Assembly (NCBI GenBank): GCA_019242065.1
Contig: JAFAWJ010000668.1
Location: 1 to 9,728, forward strand
Reading direction: 5' to 3'
DNA: 9,728 nucleotides
DNA from: Chloroflexota bacterium
GTDB lineage: Bacteria; Chloroflexota; UBA6077; CF-72
This document shows positions 1-5,436 of this stretch, piece by piece. The notes under the pieces are model-generated. The model saw nothing but the letters and a program-made list of their open reading frames with translations, did no database searches and was not told the origin of the DNA. The number at the start of each line of letters is the position of its first letter. Positions within the stretch are counted from its first letter, which is position 1. Position numbers and translations under genes: made by a program.

Positions 1-1
1 G

Positions 2-1231
2 GCCGGCTTCGCCATCTTCACCCTTGGCTCACTGCTCGCGGGTCTGGCTCAGCCGGGCTGGCACGGTTGGGACCTGGTGGCCTACCGGATAGTCCAGGGT
101 GTCGGCGGCGCGCTGCTGATCACCAACAGCACCGCCATCGTGGCCGACGCGTTCCGCCACGGACGCGTCGGACTCGGTCTAGGCGTTAACCAGGTTGCCG
201 GCGCGGCCGGCTTCTTGTTGGGCCCCGTCGTAGGCGGTCTGCTGACGGCCATCTCATGGCGCTGGGTCTTTCTGATCAACGTGCCGATCGGCATCTTCGG
301 CACGCTCTGGGGCCTGTGGCGCCTGCGTGAGCCGGTGCGCCTGCCCGCCCACCAGCGTTTCGACTGGCTGGGCAGCCTGACGTTCGTCGTCGGCCTGGGC
401 AGTTTGCTGATGGCGCTGTCGCTGGTGGCCTTCCCGATGCTGCCCATGGCGATCGTCAACGGCATGTTCGTGGTCGCTGCCGTCGGGCTGATCGCCTTCG
501 TGGTCATCGAGCTGCGTACCGCGGAGCCGATGCTCGATCTGAGCCTCTTCGGCGATCGACTGTTCGGCTTCGCGTCGCTGGCCGGCGGACTCAACGGTCT
601 GGCGCGTGGCGCGGTCCTGTTCGTACTGATCTTCTTCTTGCAGGGGCCCTATGGCCAGGACCCGCTGCACGCCGGCCTGATGATGACGCCGTTCGGCGCC
701 GCGTTCCTGCTGGTCGGTCCGCTCAGCGGCTACCTGTCGGACCACTACGGCTCGCGCACGCTGGCCACCGCCGGACTGCTGGTCTCGGCCGTCGGTCTGT
801 TCGGCCTGAGCACCGTCGTCACCGCCACGCCGTACTGGCAGCTCGCCGTGTACATGGTGCTGATGGGCGGCGGCTCGGGACTGTTCACCTCGCCGAACGT
901 CAACGCGCTGATGAGCACCGTGCCGCCCCGCCAGCGTGGGACCGCCTCGGGCATCAACACCATGGTCGCCAACACCGGCCAGATGCTGAGTATCGCCATC
1001 GCCTTTCCGCTGGTCCTCAGCCAGATTCCCGAAGAAGTCATGTTCCGCGTGTTCCTGTACGGCGGCGGCATGTCGGATATGCCCGACGTCCAATACGCCT
1101 TCGAGCAGGGTCTGCACCATGCATTCCTGGTGTCCTTCGGAATCACCCTGGTCGCCGCGCTCGCTTCCGCCCTGCGCCCGGCGCACAGTCCGCGCGAAGC
1201 CGCCGCGCACGCCCAAGCCACAGCAGCCTGA
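2..1231 (+). CDS. MFS transporter, DHA2 (EmrB/QacA-like) drug exporter family, 5' partial
   Basis: Inner-membrane proton-coupled exporter of the 14-helix DHA2 family, probably moving drugs or other small organic molecules outward. The open frame enters from the left edge, so the N-terminus (about the first four helices) is missing; the Met at 77 is internal. The visible protein is about 409 residues and mostly hydrophobic helices. Family marks are RxxQGxGGALL, then the antiporter motif C region GFLLGPVVGGLL, directly followed by WRWVFLINVPIG, which is characteristic of DHA2 members. A later loop, LSDHYGSR, is a motif-A-like repeat opening the second half. The C-terminal tail is Ala-rich and ends at TGA 1229-1231. 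The next gene starts 2-17 bp downstream in the same direction, so co-transcription is likely. The substrate cannot be told from sequence. I am confident of the family and not of the specificity. Confidence 0.93.
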   Translation, partial: AGFAIFTLGSLLAGLAQPGWHGWDLVAYRIVQGVGGALLITNSTAIVADAFRHGRVGLGLGVNQVAGAAGFLLGPVVGGLLTAISWRWVFLINVPIGIFGTLWGLWRLREPVRLPAHQRFDWLGSLTFVVGLGSLLMALSLVAFPMLPMAIVNGMFVVAAVGLIAFVVIELRTAEPMLDLSLFGDRLFGFASLAGGLNGLARGAVLFVLIFFLQGPYGQDPLHAGLMMTPFGAAFLLVGPLSGYLSDHYGSRTLATAGLLVSAVGLFGLSTVVTATPYWQLAVYMVLMGGGSGLFTSPNVNALMSTVPPRQRGTASGINTMVANTGQMLSIAIAFPLVLSQIPEEVMFRVFLYGGGMSDMPDVQYAFEQGLHHAFLVSFGITLVAALASALRPAHSPREAAAHAQATAA

Positions 1232-1248
1232 ATGTGTACCCTGGTGGC

Positions 1249-2358
1249 ATGCCAGGCAGGATCAGGGTAGGCATCGTCGGCGCCACCACAACCAAAGGTG
1301 GCAGTGGTTGGGGTGCGAACGCGCACGTGCCCGCGCTCCACGCGCTGTCGGAGTACGAGCTCAAAGCGGTGTGCACCGCGCACGCGGACACCGCGAAAGC
1401 CTCGGCCGAAGCCTTCGGCGCCGAGCTGGCGTTCGACAATTTCGAAGCCATGGTCGCCAACCCCGATATCGACCTGGTGGTAGTGTGCGTGCGGGTGCCC
1501 GGGCATCACGCCCTGGTCATGCAGGCCCTCGAGGCCGGCAAGAACGTGTTTTGCGAGTGGCCGCTGGGTGCCAATCTCGCCGAAGCTCAGGAAATGGCCA
1601 GACTCGCCAACGCCAGCTCGCTGCGCACCGCGGTCGGCCTCCAGTCGCAGAGCGATCCCAGCATGATGTACGTGCGCGAGCTGATCCGCGACGGCTACGT
1701 CGGCGAAGTGCTCGCGGTCAATTTCGTGTCCACCAGCCAGGCGGTGACCGAGCGCGGCGCCGGTCGCATCTGGCAGGGCGACCGCCGCAATGGCGCCAAT
1801 ACGCTCACCATTGCCGGCGGCCACGCCATCGACGGGCTGTGCTACCTGCTGGGTGAGTTCGAGGAGGTCTCGGCGCGGCTGGCGGTCAACCTGAGCGAAT
1901 GGCACAACCCGGAGACGGGCGAGACCATCAAGGTTGATGCACCAGACTGGATCAGCGTGTCAGGTCGGCTGGTCAGCGGCGGACAGGTGGCGTTCCTGGT
2001 GACCACGGTGCCCGCCAATCCGAGTGGAACCCGATTCGAGATTTTCGGACGCGAAGGGACGCTGGTCCTGACCGCCGGCTCGCTCAATCAGGGTGGGACG
2101 AAGATCGTCGGCTCGCGCGGCAAGGATCCGCTGGAGCCGATGGAGCCGCCGCGCCGCTTCCGACTGGTGCCCGAGGCGACGCCGAGTGGTTCGCCGTTCA
2201 ACGTGGCGCAAGCCTACGAGCGCTACGCCGGCAGCCTGGCCGAGGGCGACACCTACCAGCCGAACTTCGACCACGCCGTGGTGCGCCACACGCTGATCGA
2301 AGCCATCGAGCGCAGCAGCGCCGAGTCCCGCGCCGTCCGCCTGGACTCGATCACGTAG
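1249..2358 (+). CDS. Gfo/Idh/MocA family NAD(P)-binding oxidoreductase, Gal80-like branch
   Basis: Predicted cytosolic dinucleotide-binding protein of 369 residues, normal for the family. The N-terminal Rossmann fold (about residues 4-125) has GIVGA at 8-12, and a WGANAHVPAL stretch follows at about 21-30. The C-terminal alpha/beta domain carries GGHAID at 190-195, where the family's active-site His lies. The usual EKP cofactor/catalytic motif reads EWP (103-105), so the Lys is Trp. Together with VGLQ at about 125, LIRDGYVGE and GHAIDGLCYLLG, this resembles yeast Gal80 and its bacterial relatives (recalled family pattern, not searched). Members are sugar-linked dehydrogenases or sensors. I chose ATG 1249, right before the Rossmann strand; GTG 1234 in the same frame would add five residues. 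Neither has a clear Shine-Dalgarno. It follows the MFS gene closely and probably shares its transcript. The substrate is unknown. Confidence 0.88.
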   Translation: MPGRIRVGIVGATTTKGGSGWGANAHVPALHALSEYELKAVCTAHADTAKASAEAFGAELAFDNFEAMVANPDIDLVVVCVRVPGHHALVMQALEAGKNVFCEWPLGANLAEAQEMARLANASSLRTAVGLQSQSDPSMMYVRELIRDGYVGEVLAVNFVSTSQAVTERGAGRIWQGDRRNGANTLTIAGGHAIDGLCYLLGEFEEVSARLAVNLSEWHNPETGETIKVDAPDWISVSGRLVSGGQVAFLVTTVPANPSGTRFEIFGREGTLVLTAGSLNQGGTKIVGSRGKDPLEPMEPPRRFRLVPEATPSGSPFNVAQAYERYAGSLAEGDTYQPNFDHAVVRHTLIEAIERSSAESRAVRLDSIT

Positions 2359-2367
2359 AAGGAGACT

Positions 2368-2385
2368 GGGGCCTAGCCGGGCCCC
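2368..2385. terminator. GC hairpin between two convergent genes, possible bidirectional terminator
   Basis: A 6-bp stem, GGGGCC (2368-2373) with GGCCCC (2380-2385), closes a 6-nt loop. It lies in the short gap between the oxidoreductase stop (2356-2358) and the cupin stop (TAG on the minus strand, 2375-2373), so it overlaps the cupin stop. There is no T-tract on either side, so intrinsic termination is only plausible. The position between two converging 3' ends is the main argument. Confidence 0.4.
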
Positions 2386-3161
2386 CACGCTTCGCCAAGC
2401 GTCACGGGCACGTCCCACGCGCTGTCCCCGCTCGCCGGCTCCGGTACCCGCAAGTTGATGTGATATTCCGCCTCATCCGCCGACGCATTCCAGTTGCGAT
2501 GCGGCATGCCAGCCGGAATCGTCACCAGCGTATGCGGCCCCACCGTATACCGCTGGAAGCCAAGCTCCAGCTCCATAGTCCCGCTGATCATGTAATAGAT
2601 CTGGTCGAAGCGGTGCATATGCAGCGCCGGCCCCTGCGTCGCCGGCGGCACGCGAAACACCCCCAGACTCAACGTATCCAACCCGGTAGACCGGTCCGCC
2701 AGCACCACCTGAGAGAACCGCGCGGCGTCGAAGCGCGACTCGTCCAGCGGCCGCACCACCTCGAATCCGTCCAGTCCGGCATGCTCCGGAAGGTTGTCCC
2801 CAAGTGGCGTCACCAGCGGAGTGCCCGACGGCGGAGTCGGGACGATCACTTCGAAATGCAGCTCGTCCTCCGAGCCTTCGTTCCAGTTCCAGTGCGGCGT
2901 GCCAGCCGGAATGATGACCAGGTTGCCCGGCCTCACCTCATAGGTCCGCTCGCCGACCCGCGCGTGCATCGTGCCCCTGAGCACGTAGTACAGCTGATCG
3001 CTGGGGTGGGTATGCAGCCCGGTGGTCGTCCCCGTCCCGGGCGGCACGCGGGTCGAAAGACACAGGCAGCTGTCCAACCCCGTGCTTGCGTCCGCCAGCC
3101 GCTGACTGTGAAATGCGCCGGCCGGAAAGGCCGAGAAGTCCACCGAGCGTACGTACTGCAT
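2373..3161 (-). CDS. Two-domain cupin (bicupin) protein
   Basis: A 262-residue cytosolic protein with two tandem cupin barrels, about residues 20-110 and 150-240. Each has both cupin motifs: HTHPSDQ...G then PAGTPHWNWN in the first, HMHRFDQ...G then PAGMPHRNWN in the second. The metal positions are H50, H52, Q56, H90 and H181, H183, Q187, H221, so the usual Glu of motif 1 is Gln in both domains. Bicupins include quercetinase-like dioxygenases, oxalate decarboxylases and binding proteins; nothing here fixes which, so I give no substrate. The ATG at 3161 gives a clean start to the domain. A longer TTG start at 3212 would run through the intergenic inverted repeat and is less likely. A good TACAAT -10 lies only about 12 bases upstream, so the message may be nearly leaderless. 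The gene is divergent from the thioredoxin-like gene. Confidence 0.87.
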   Translation of the reverse strand: MQYVRSVDFSAFPAGAFHSQRLADASTGLDSCLCLSTRVPPGTGTTTGLHTHPSDQLYYVLRGTMHARVGERTYEVRPGNLVIIPAGTPHWNWNEGSEDELHFEVIVPTPPSGTPLVTPLGDNLPEHAGLDGFEVVRPLDESRFDAARFSQVVLADRSTGLDTLSLGVFRVPPATQGPALHMHRFDQIYYMISGTMELELGFQRYTVGPHTLVTIPAGMPHRNWNASADEAEYHINLRVPEPASGDSAWDVPVTLGEAWGPG

Positions 3162-3164
3162 CGC

Positions 3165-3193
3165 GGTTGACCATTGTAAACTCGCAGTCAACC
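3165..3193. promoter_or_regulatory. Inverted repeat in the divergent promoter region, candidate operator
   Basis: Perfect 7-bp arms, GGTTGAC (3165-3171) and GTCAACC (3187-3193), are separated by 15 bp. Inside lie TACAAT on the minus strand (3178-3173), a close match to a sigma70 -10 box for the cupin gene, and TAAACT on the plus strand (3177-3182), a possible -10 for the thioredoxin-like gene. A dimeric repressor bound here would cover both promoters. No -35 box is convincing for either direction. The repeat is seen directly; the operator role is inferred. Confidence 0.5.
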
Positions 3194-3195
3194 CG

Positions 3196-3202
3196 AAAGG
3201 AG
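3196..3202 (+). promoter_or_regulatory. Strong Shine-Dalgarno that points to an ATT start codon
   Basis: AAAGGAG is followed by nine bases and then ATT at 3212. No ATG, GTG, TTG or CTG in the gene's frame lies at a workable distance, and the first in-frame ATGs (3251, 3254) are about 48 bases away. The ribosome site therefore argues for initiation at ATT. Confidence 0.6.
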
Positions 3203-3211
3203 TACACCCCA

Positions 3212-3919
3212 ATTCCGTCAGCTCTTTCGCCAGAACGCTATGCGCAGGGCATGATGTTCGACGACTACGTCACCTACATCGCTTCCGCCCAGAACCTCGC
3301 GCGCGAGGGCAGCGGCGGCGCACCGCGCGTTGACCGCGCCCCGTTTTTCCGCGCAGCGTTCCACGCCGCTCGCTTGACGGACGATCAACTGGCAGCGCTG
3401 AAGTGGCTGGTGGCTCAGCCCAACGGACCGGCCCGCATGCTGGCCATCTCCGAAGACTGGTCATCCGACTGTCGTCGCGACGTGCCCACCTTCGCTCGCA
3501 TCGCGGCTGACACGGGCATGGAGCTGCGCATCTTCAATCGGGACGGACAGAAATTTTCATCCGCCAACGTGCCCAGCCTGGCCGAGGCCCCCGACAGCAA
3601 CGCCGACCTGATGGCACAGTTTCTCAATCACAAAGACGGCCAGTCATACCAGTCGATTCCGGTGTGCGCCTTCTACACGCGCGACCTGAAGTACCTGTAC
3701 CACTTCACCGAGTACGCGGCGATCTACGACAAGGAGCGCCTGGTCGTGCACAATATCCGCGCCCCGCGGCCGGGCGAGTCGCCCGACCAAACACGCACGC
3801 GGGCGGACCGCGAGTTCGGCGCGCTGATCGACTCGCCGTTCTGGCGGATCTGGACCTCGGCCACCGTGGACGAGATCATCAGCGCGCTGCACCGCAAAGC
3901 TGTGCTGGGGGCGGTCTAA
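3212..3919 (+). CDS. Thioredoxin-fold family protein lacking the N-terminal active-site cysteine
   Basis: About 235 residues from the proposed ATT start, cytosolic, with no signal peptide. After an N-terminal helical part (residues 1-70), a thioredoxin-like core begins near residue 74. It contains ISEDWSSDCRRDVP (79-92), the family's EDWCxDC active-site loop after a beta strand, and later QSIPVCAFY, which fits the strand with the conserved cis-Pro. In this branch (thioredoxin_9-like, by recall) the loop normally reads WCxxC. Here the first Cys is Ser84 and only Cys87 remains, so ordinary dithiol reductase chemistry is not expected. A further Cys sits in the PVCAF strand. Start choice: AAAGGAG is nine bases before ATT 3212, and the alternative ATG 3251 has no good site and would cut a family-like SPERYAQGM leader. 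The gene is divergent from the bicupin and ends 7 bp from the convergent small cysteine-box gene. Redox partner or substrate is unknown. Confidence 0.82.
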   Translation: MPSALSPERYAQGMMFDDYVTYIASAQNLAREGSGGAPRVDRAPFFRAAFHAARLTDDQLAALKWLVAQPNGPARMLAISEDWSSDCRRDVPTFARIAADTGMELRIFNRDGQKFSSANVPSLAEAPDSNADLMAQFLNHKDGQSYQSIPVCAFYTRDLKYLYHFTEYAAIYDKERLVVHNIRAPRPGESPDQTRTRADREFGALIDSPFWRIWTSATVDEIISALHRKAVLGAV

Positions 3920-3926
3920 CTCAGGG

Positions 3927-4142
3927 CTAGCGCCAGCAGGAGGGCATGTGGCAGATCGTGCACAGCAGCTCGTCCTGCTGTGGCGGTCGCTCCTTCTCTT
4001 GTTGTTCCTGCCTGCGTGCGGCGCCTATCTCCGACGGCCGCACCTCCTCGTTCTGTCCTGGCTTGTCTACGGCGTCGACCTCCGACGTGTCTCCGACCAC
4101 CTTGCGCGTGGCGGGCGGCCGCTGCACGGTGTCCGCGGTCAT
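3927..4142 (-). CDS. Small hydrophilic protein with C-terminal CxxCHxxxCW box
   Basis: 71 residues; I do not recognise the family. Residues 1-58 are very polar and low in hydrophobics (many Glu, Gln, Arg, Pro), so probably disordered. The last residues hold C61-x2-C64-H65-x3-C69-W70-R71, a compact cluster that could bind Zn or another metal. The CxxCH part also matches the haem c attachment motif, but there is no signal peptide, which argues against a cytochrome. The start ATG (4142-4140) overlaps the hydrolase stop TGA (4141-4139) in a classic ATGA junction, so translation is probably coupled to the hydrolase. A weak GGCGAG lies six bases upstream. The stop is 7 bp from the stop of the convergent thioredoxin-like gene. 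The other minus frame here gives only an Ala/Gly/Arg-rich translation, which supports this frame. Existence is likely; function unknown. Confidence 0.66.
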   Translation of the reverse strand: MTADTVQRPPATRKVVGDTSEVDAVDKPGQNEEVRPSEIGAARRQEQQEKERPPQQDELLCTICHMPSCWR

Positions 4143-4885
4143 CGCGCACTCGCCAGCTGATGCGCCCGCAAGAACGACCGCATTTGCTCGGTCACCTGCG
4201 GAACCACCGCTTCGTCCTTCCACTCCTCGATAATCTGGACGTTCGGCAACAGTTTGCCAACCTCCTCCGAGACGCCGCGCGGATGCGCGCGATCGTTGCC
4301 GAACATCAGGAGCAGCGGCGTCTGGAACGACTTCAGCTCGTCGCGGGTGGCGGTGAAGACGAAGCCAGGGTCGAACAGGCCGTGGCCGAAGGCGTCGACG
4401 TCGTCCATGGAGAACGTGGCGCCATTGTCGATCAGGTTCTGGCCCCACGGCCGCCACATGTCTGGGCCGAAGACGCCCGGGTTGGTGTCGTCCTCGCCGA
4501 TGGGCTGCATCGGAATGCCAGCCACGATCCGCTCGGGCGCCAGCTTCAGCAGCTCGAAGATGAACGACGACCCGATGCAACTGCCGATCGCCTGCGCCTT
4601 GTCGACGCCCAGGTGGTCCAGGACCGCCAGTTGATCTTCGGCGTACATGCGCCACGGGTCGCTGGCCACCAGCGGACCCTTGGACCGCGCGCCCGCGTTG
4701 CGCTGGTCCATGCCGATGAGCCGAAATTCGCCGGCGAAGGCGTCCAGGGGCTTGATGGGCATACGCGTCCAGAAGTCGATGGTCGAATTCAGGCCGCCCG
4801 GCGCAAGCAACAACAGCGCCGGCAACGACGCATCGCCGTGGTCCTCGTAATAAATAGTGGCGCCAGCACGCTCAATACTAGGCAT
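4139..4885 (-). CDS. Alpha/beta hydrolase fold protein with Cys in the nucleophile position
   Basis: A 248-residue cytosolic alpha/beta hydrolase, normal length, no signal peptide. Landmarks in order: strand and oxyanion loop LLLAPGGLNST (26-35), DQRNAG (60-65, the usual DxRGxG turn), a helix AEDQLAVLDHLG, the nucleophile elbow GSCIG (101-105), a cap region (about 125-185) with conserved-looking MQPIGEDDTN, and the acid-strand turn FGNDRAHP with D198. The elbow gives Cys103 where most members have Ser, as in dienelactone hydrolases. At the place where the catalytic His is expected (after IIEEW, about 218-226) the sequence reads WKDE with no His; the only late His is H242. Activity may thus be altered or non-hydrolytic. 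AGAGGAG eight bases upstream fixes ATG 4885. It lies 57 bp after the receiver gene and is coupled by ATGA to the small cysteine-box gene. The substrate is unknown. Confidence 0.88.
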   Translation of the reverse strand: MPSIERAGATIYYEDHGDASLPALLLLAPGGLNSTIDFWTRMPIKPLDAFAGEFRLIGMDQRNAGARSKGPLVASDPWRMYAEDQLAVLDHLGVDKAQAIGSCIGSSFIFELLKLAPERIVAGIPMQPIGEDDTNPGVFGPDMWRPWGQNLIDNGATFSMDDVDAFGHGLFDPGFVFTATRDELKSFQTPLLLMFGNDRAHPRGVSEEVGKLLPNVQIIEEWKDEAVVPQVTEQMRSFLRAHQLASAR

Positions 4886-4893
4886 CGATGCCG

Positions 4894-4900
4894 CTCCTCT
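4894..4900 (-). promoter_or_regulatory. Shine-Dalgarno of the alpha/beta hydrolase
   Basis: AGAGGAG on the minus strand ends eight bases before the ATG at 4885. It is one of the best ribosome sites in the window and confirms the short N-terminus MPSIERAG. Confidence 0.7.
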
Positions 4901-4942
4901 CTCCAGCCCCCAGCTTACCCCGCTCCTCTTGAGAGAAGATTG

Positions 4943-5320
4943 TCAGTGCTCTCTCCCCGTATACCGCGACACCAGCCCCAGCAATTCATCCAGATCAAAC
5001 GGCTTCCCCAGATACCCATCCGCGTCAATCTCCGCCGCCCGCTCCCCTGCGTCCGTCGCCGCGGTAATGACCACGATCGGCGCATGCGGCCCCGCCTGCT
5101 GCCGATACGTCCGCGCAAAAGTCCACCCGTCCATCACCGGCATGCGCATGTCGAGCAGAATCAAATCAGGCTGCACCTGATCAGTCACTTCCAGCGCCTG
5201 CACCCCGTTGCCAGCCGTGGACACGGCGTAACCCACGCTATCCAGCGCCATCTCGACAAAGCTGCGAATGCTCGTATCATCGTCGACGACCAGGATCCGC
5301 GGCTGCGCCTTACTCACCAT
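4943..5320 (-). CDS. Stand-alone response regulator receiver domain protein (CheY/Spo0F-type)
   Basis: A 125-residue single-domain receiver with no output domain, so it acts by protein contact or as a phosphorelay shuttle rather than by binding DNA. Counting from ATG 5320 (MVSKAQPRIL), the acidic pocket is D13/D14, the phospho-acceptor is D57 in LILLDMRMPVMDG, the switch Thr is T86 in VVITAAT, and the conserved Lys is K106 in YLGKPFD. All key residues are present, so it should be phosphorylatable. A TTG one codon upstream (5323) could also start it. The ribosome site is weak (GGTGG, too far). It is divergent from the sensor kinase at 5437, its obvious candidate partner, and lies 57 bp upstream of the alpha/beta hydrolase on the same strand. 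An imperfect GAGAGA/TCTCTC inverted repeat (4931-4955) spans its stop and may be a weak terminator or attenuator. Confidence 0.93.
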   Translation of the reverse strand: MVSKAQPRILVVDDDTSIRSFVEMALDSVGYAVSTAGNGVQALEVTDQVQPDLILLDMRMPVMDGWTFARTYRQQAGPHAPIVVITAATDAGERAAEIDADGYLGKPFDLDELLGLVSRYTGREH

Positions 5321-5387
5321 CAAGTCTGTGTGCCACCGAGCGAAATCGCACCCCGAGCATACCCCTAACCGCGCAGCCCAAGATCAC

Positions 5388-5435
5388 CCGTGCTCAGGGC
5401 GGCAACTTTGTTAACGTATCGTCACAAGAGCACGG
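5388..5435 (+). promoter_or_regulatory. Inverted repeat in the kinase leader covering its ribosome-binding region
   Basis: Perfect 8-bp arms, CCGTGCTC (5388-5395) and GAGCACGG (5428-5435), lie just before the kinase ATG at 5437. The 3' side can extend, because ACAA (5424-5427) pairs with TTGT (5408-5411), leaving a 12-nt bulge on the 5' side. The only Shine-Dalgarno-like bases, AAGAG (5426-5430), fall inside the stem. This may be an RNA hairpin that limits translation or a DNA operator between the divergent kinase and receiver genes. No firm promoter boxes are seen in 5321-5436. Confidence 0.42.
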
Positions 5436-5436
5436 C

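Noticed and set aside
254..1216. Long minus-strand open frame of 320 codons under the MFS gene
   Set aside because: Its translation is rich in Arg, Gly, Gln and His with no hydrophobic core. It mirrors the codon bias of the clear membrane transporter on the plus strand.
745..1905. Minus-strand open frame of 386 codons across the MFS-oxidoreductase junction
   Set aside because: It runs antisense through two well-supported genes, shows no domain, and changes composition at the junction as an antisense shadow would.
3942..3962. CxxCH in the small protein as a cytochrome c haem site
   Set aside because: There is no signal peptide or membrane anchor, and the adjacent third Cys and Trp fit a metal box better.
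3980..5368. Plus-strand open frame of 462 codons opposite the receiver and hydrolase genes
   Set aside because: It lies antisense to two recognisable proteins with intact motifs and good starts. Its own translation is Arg/Pro/His-rich without a domain.
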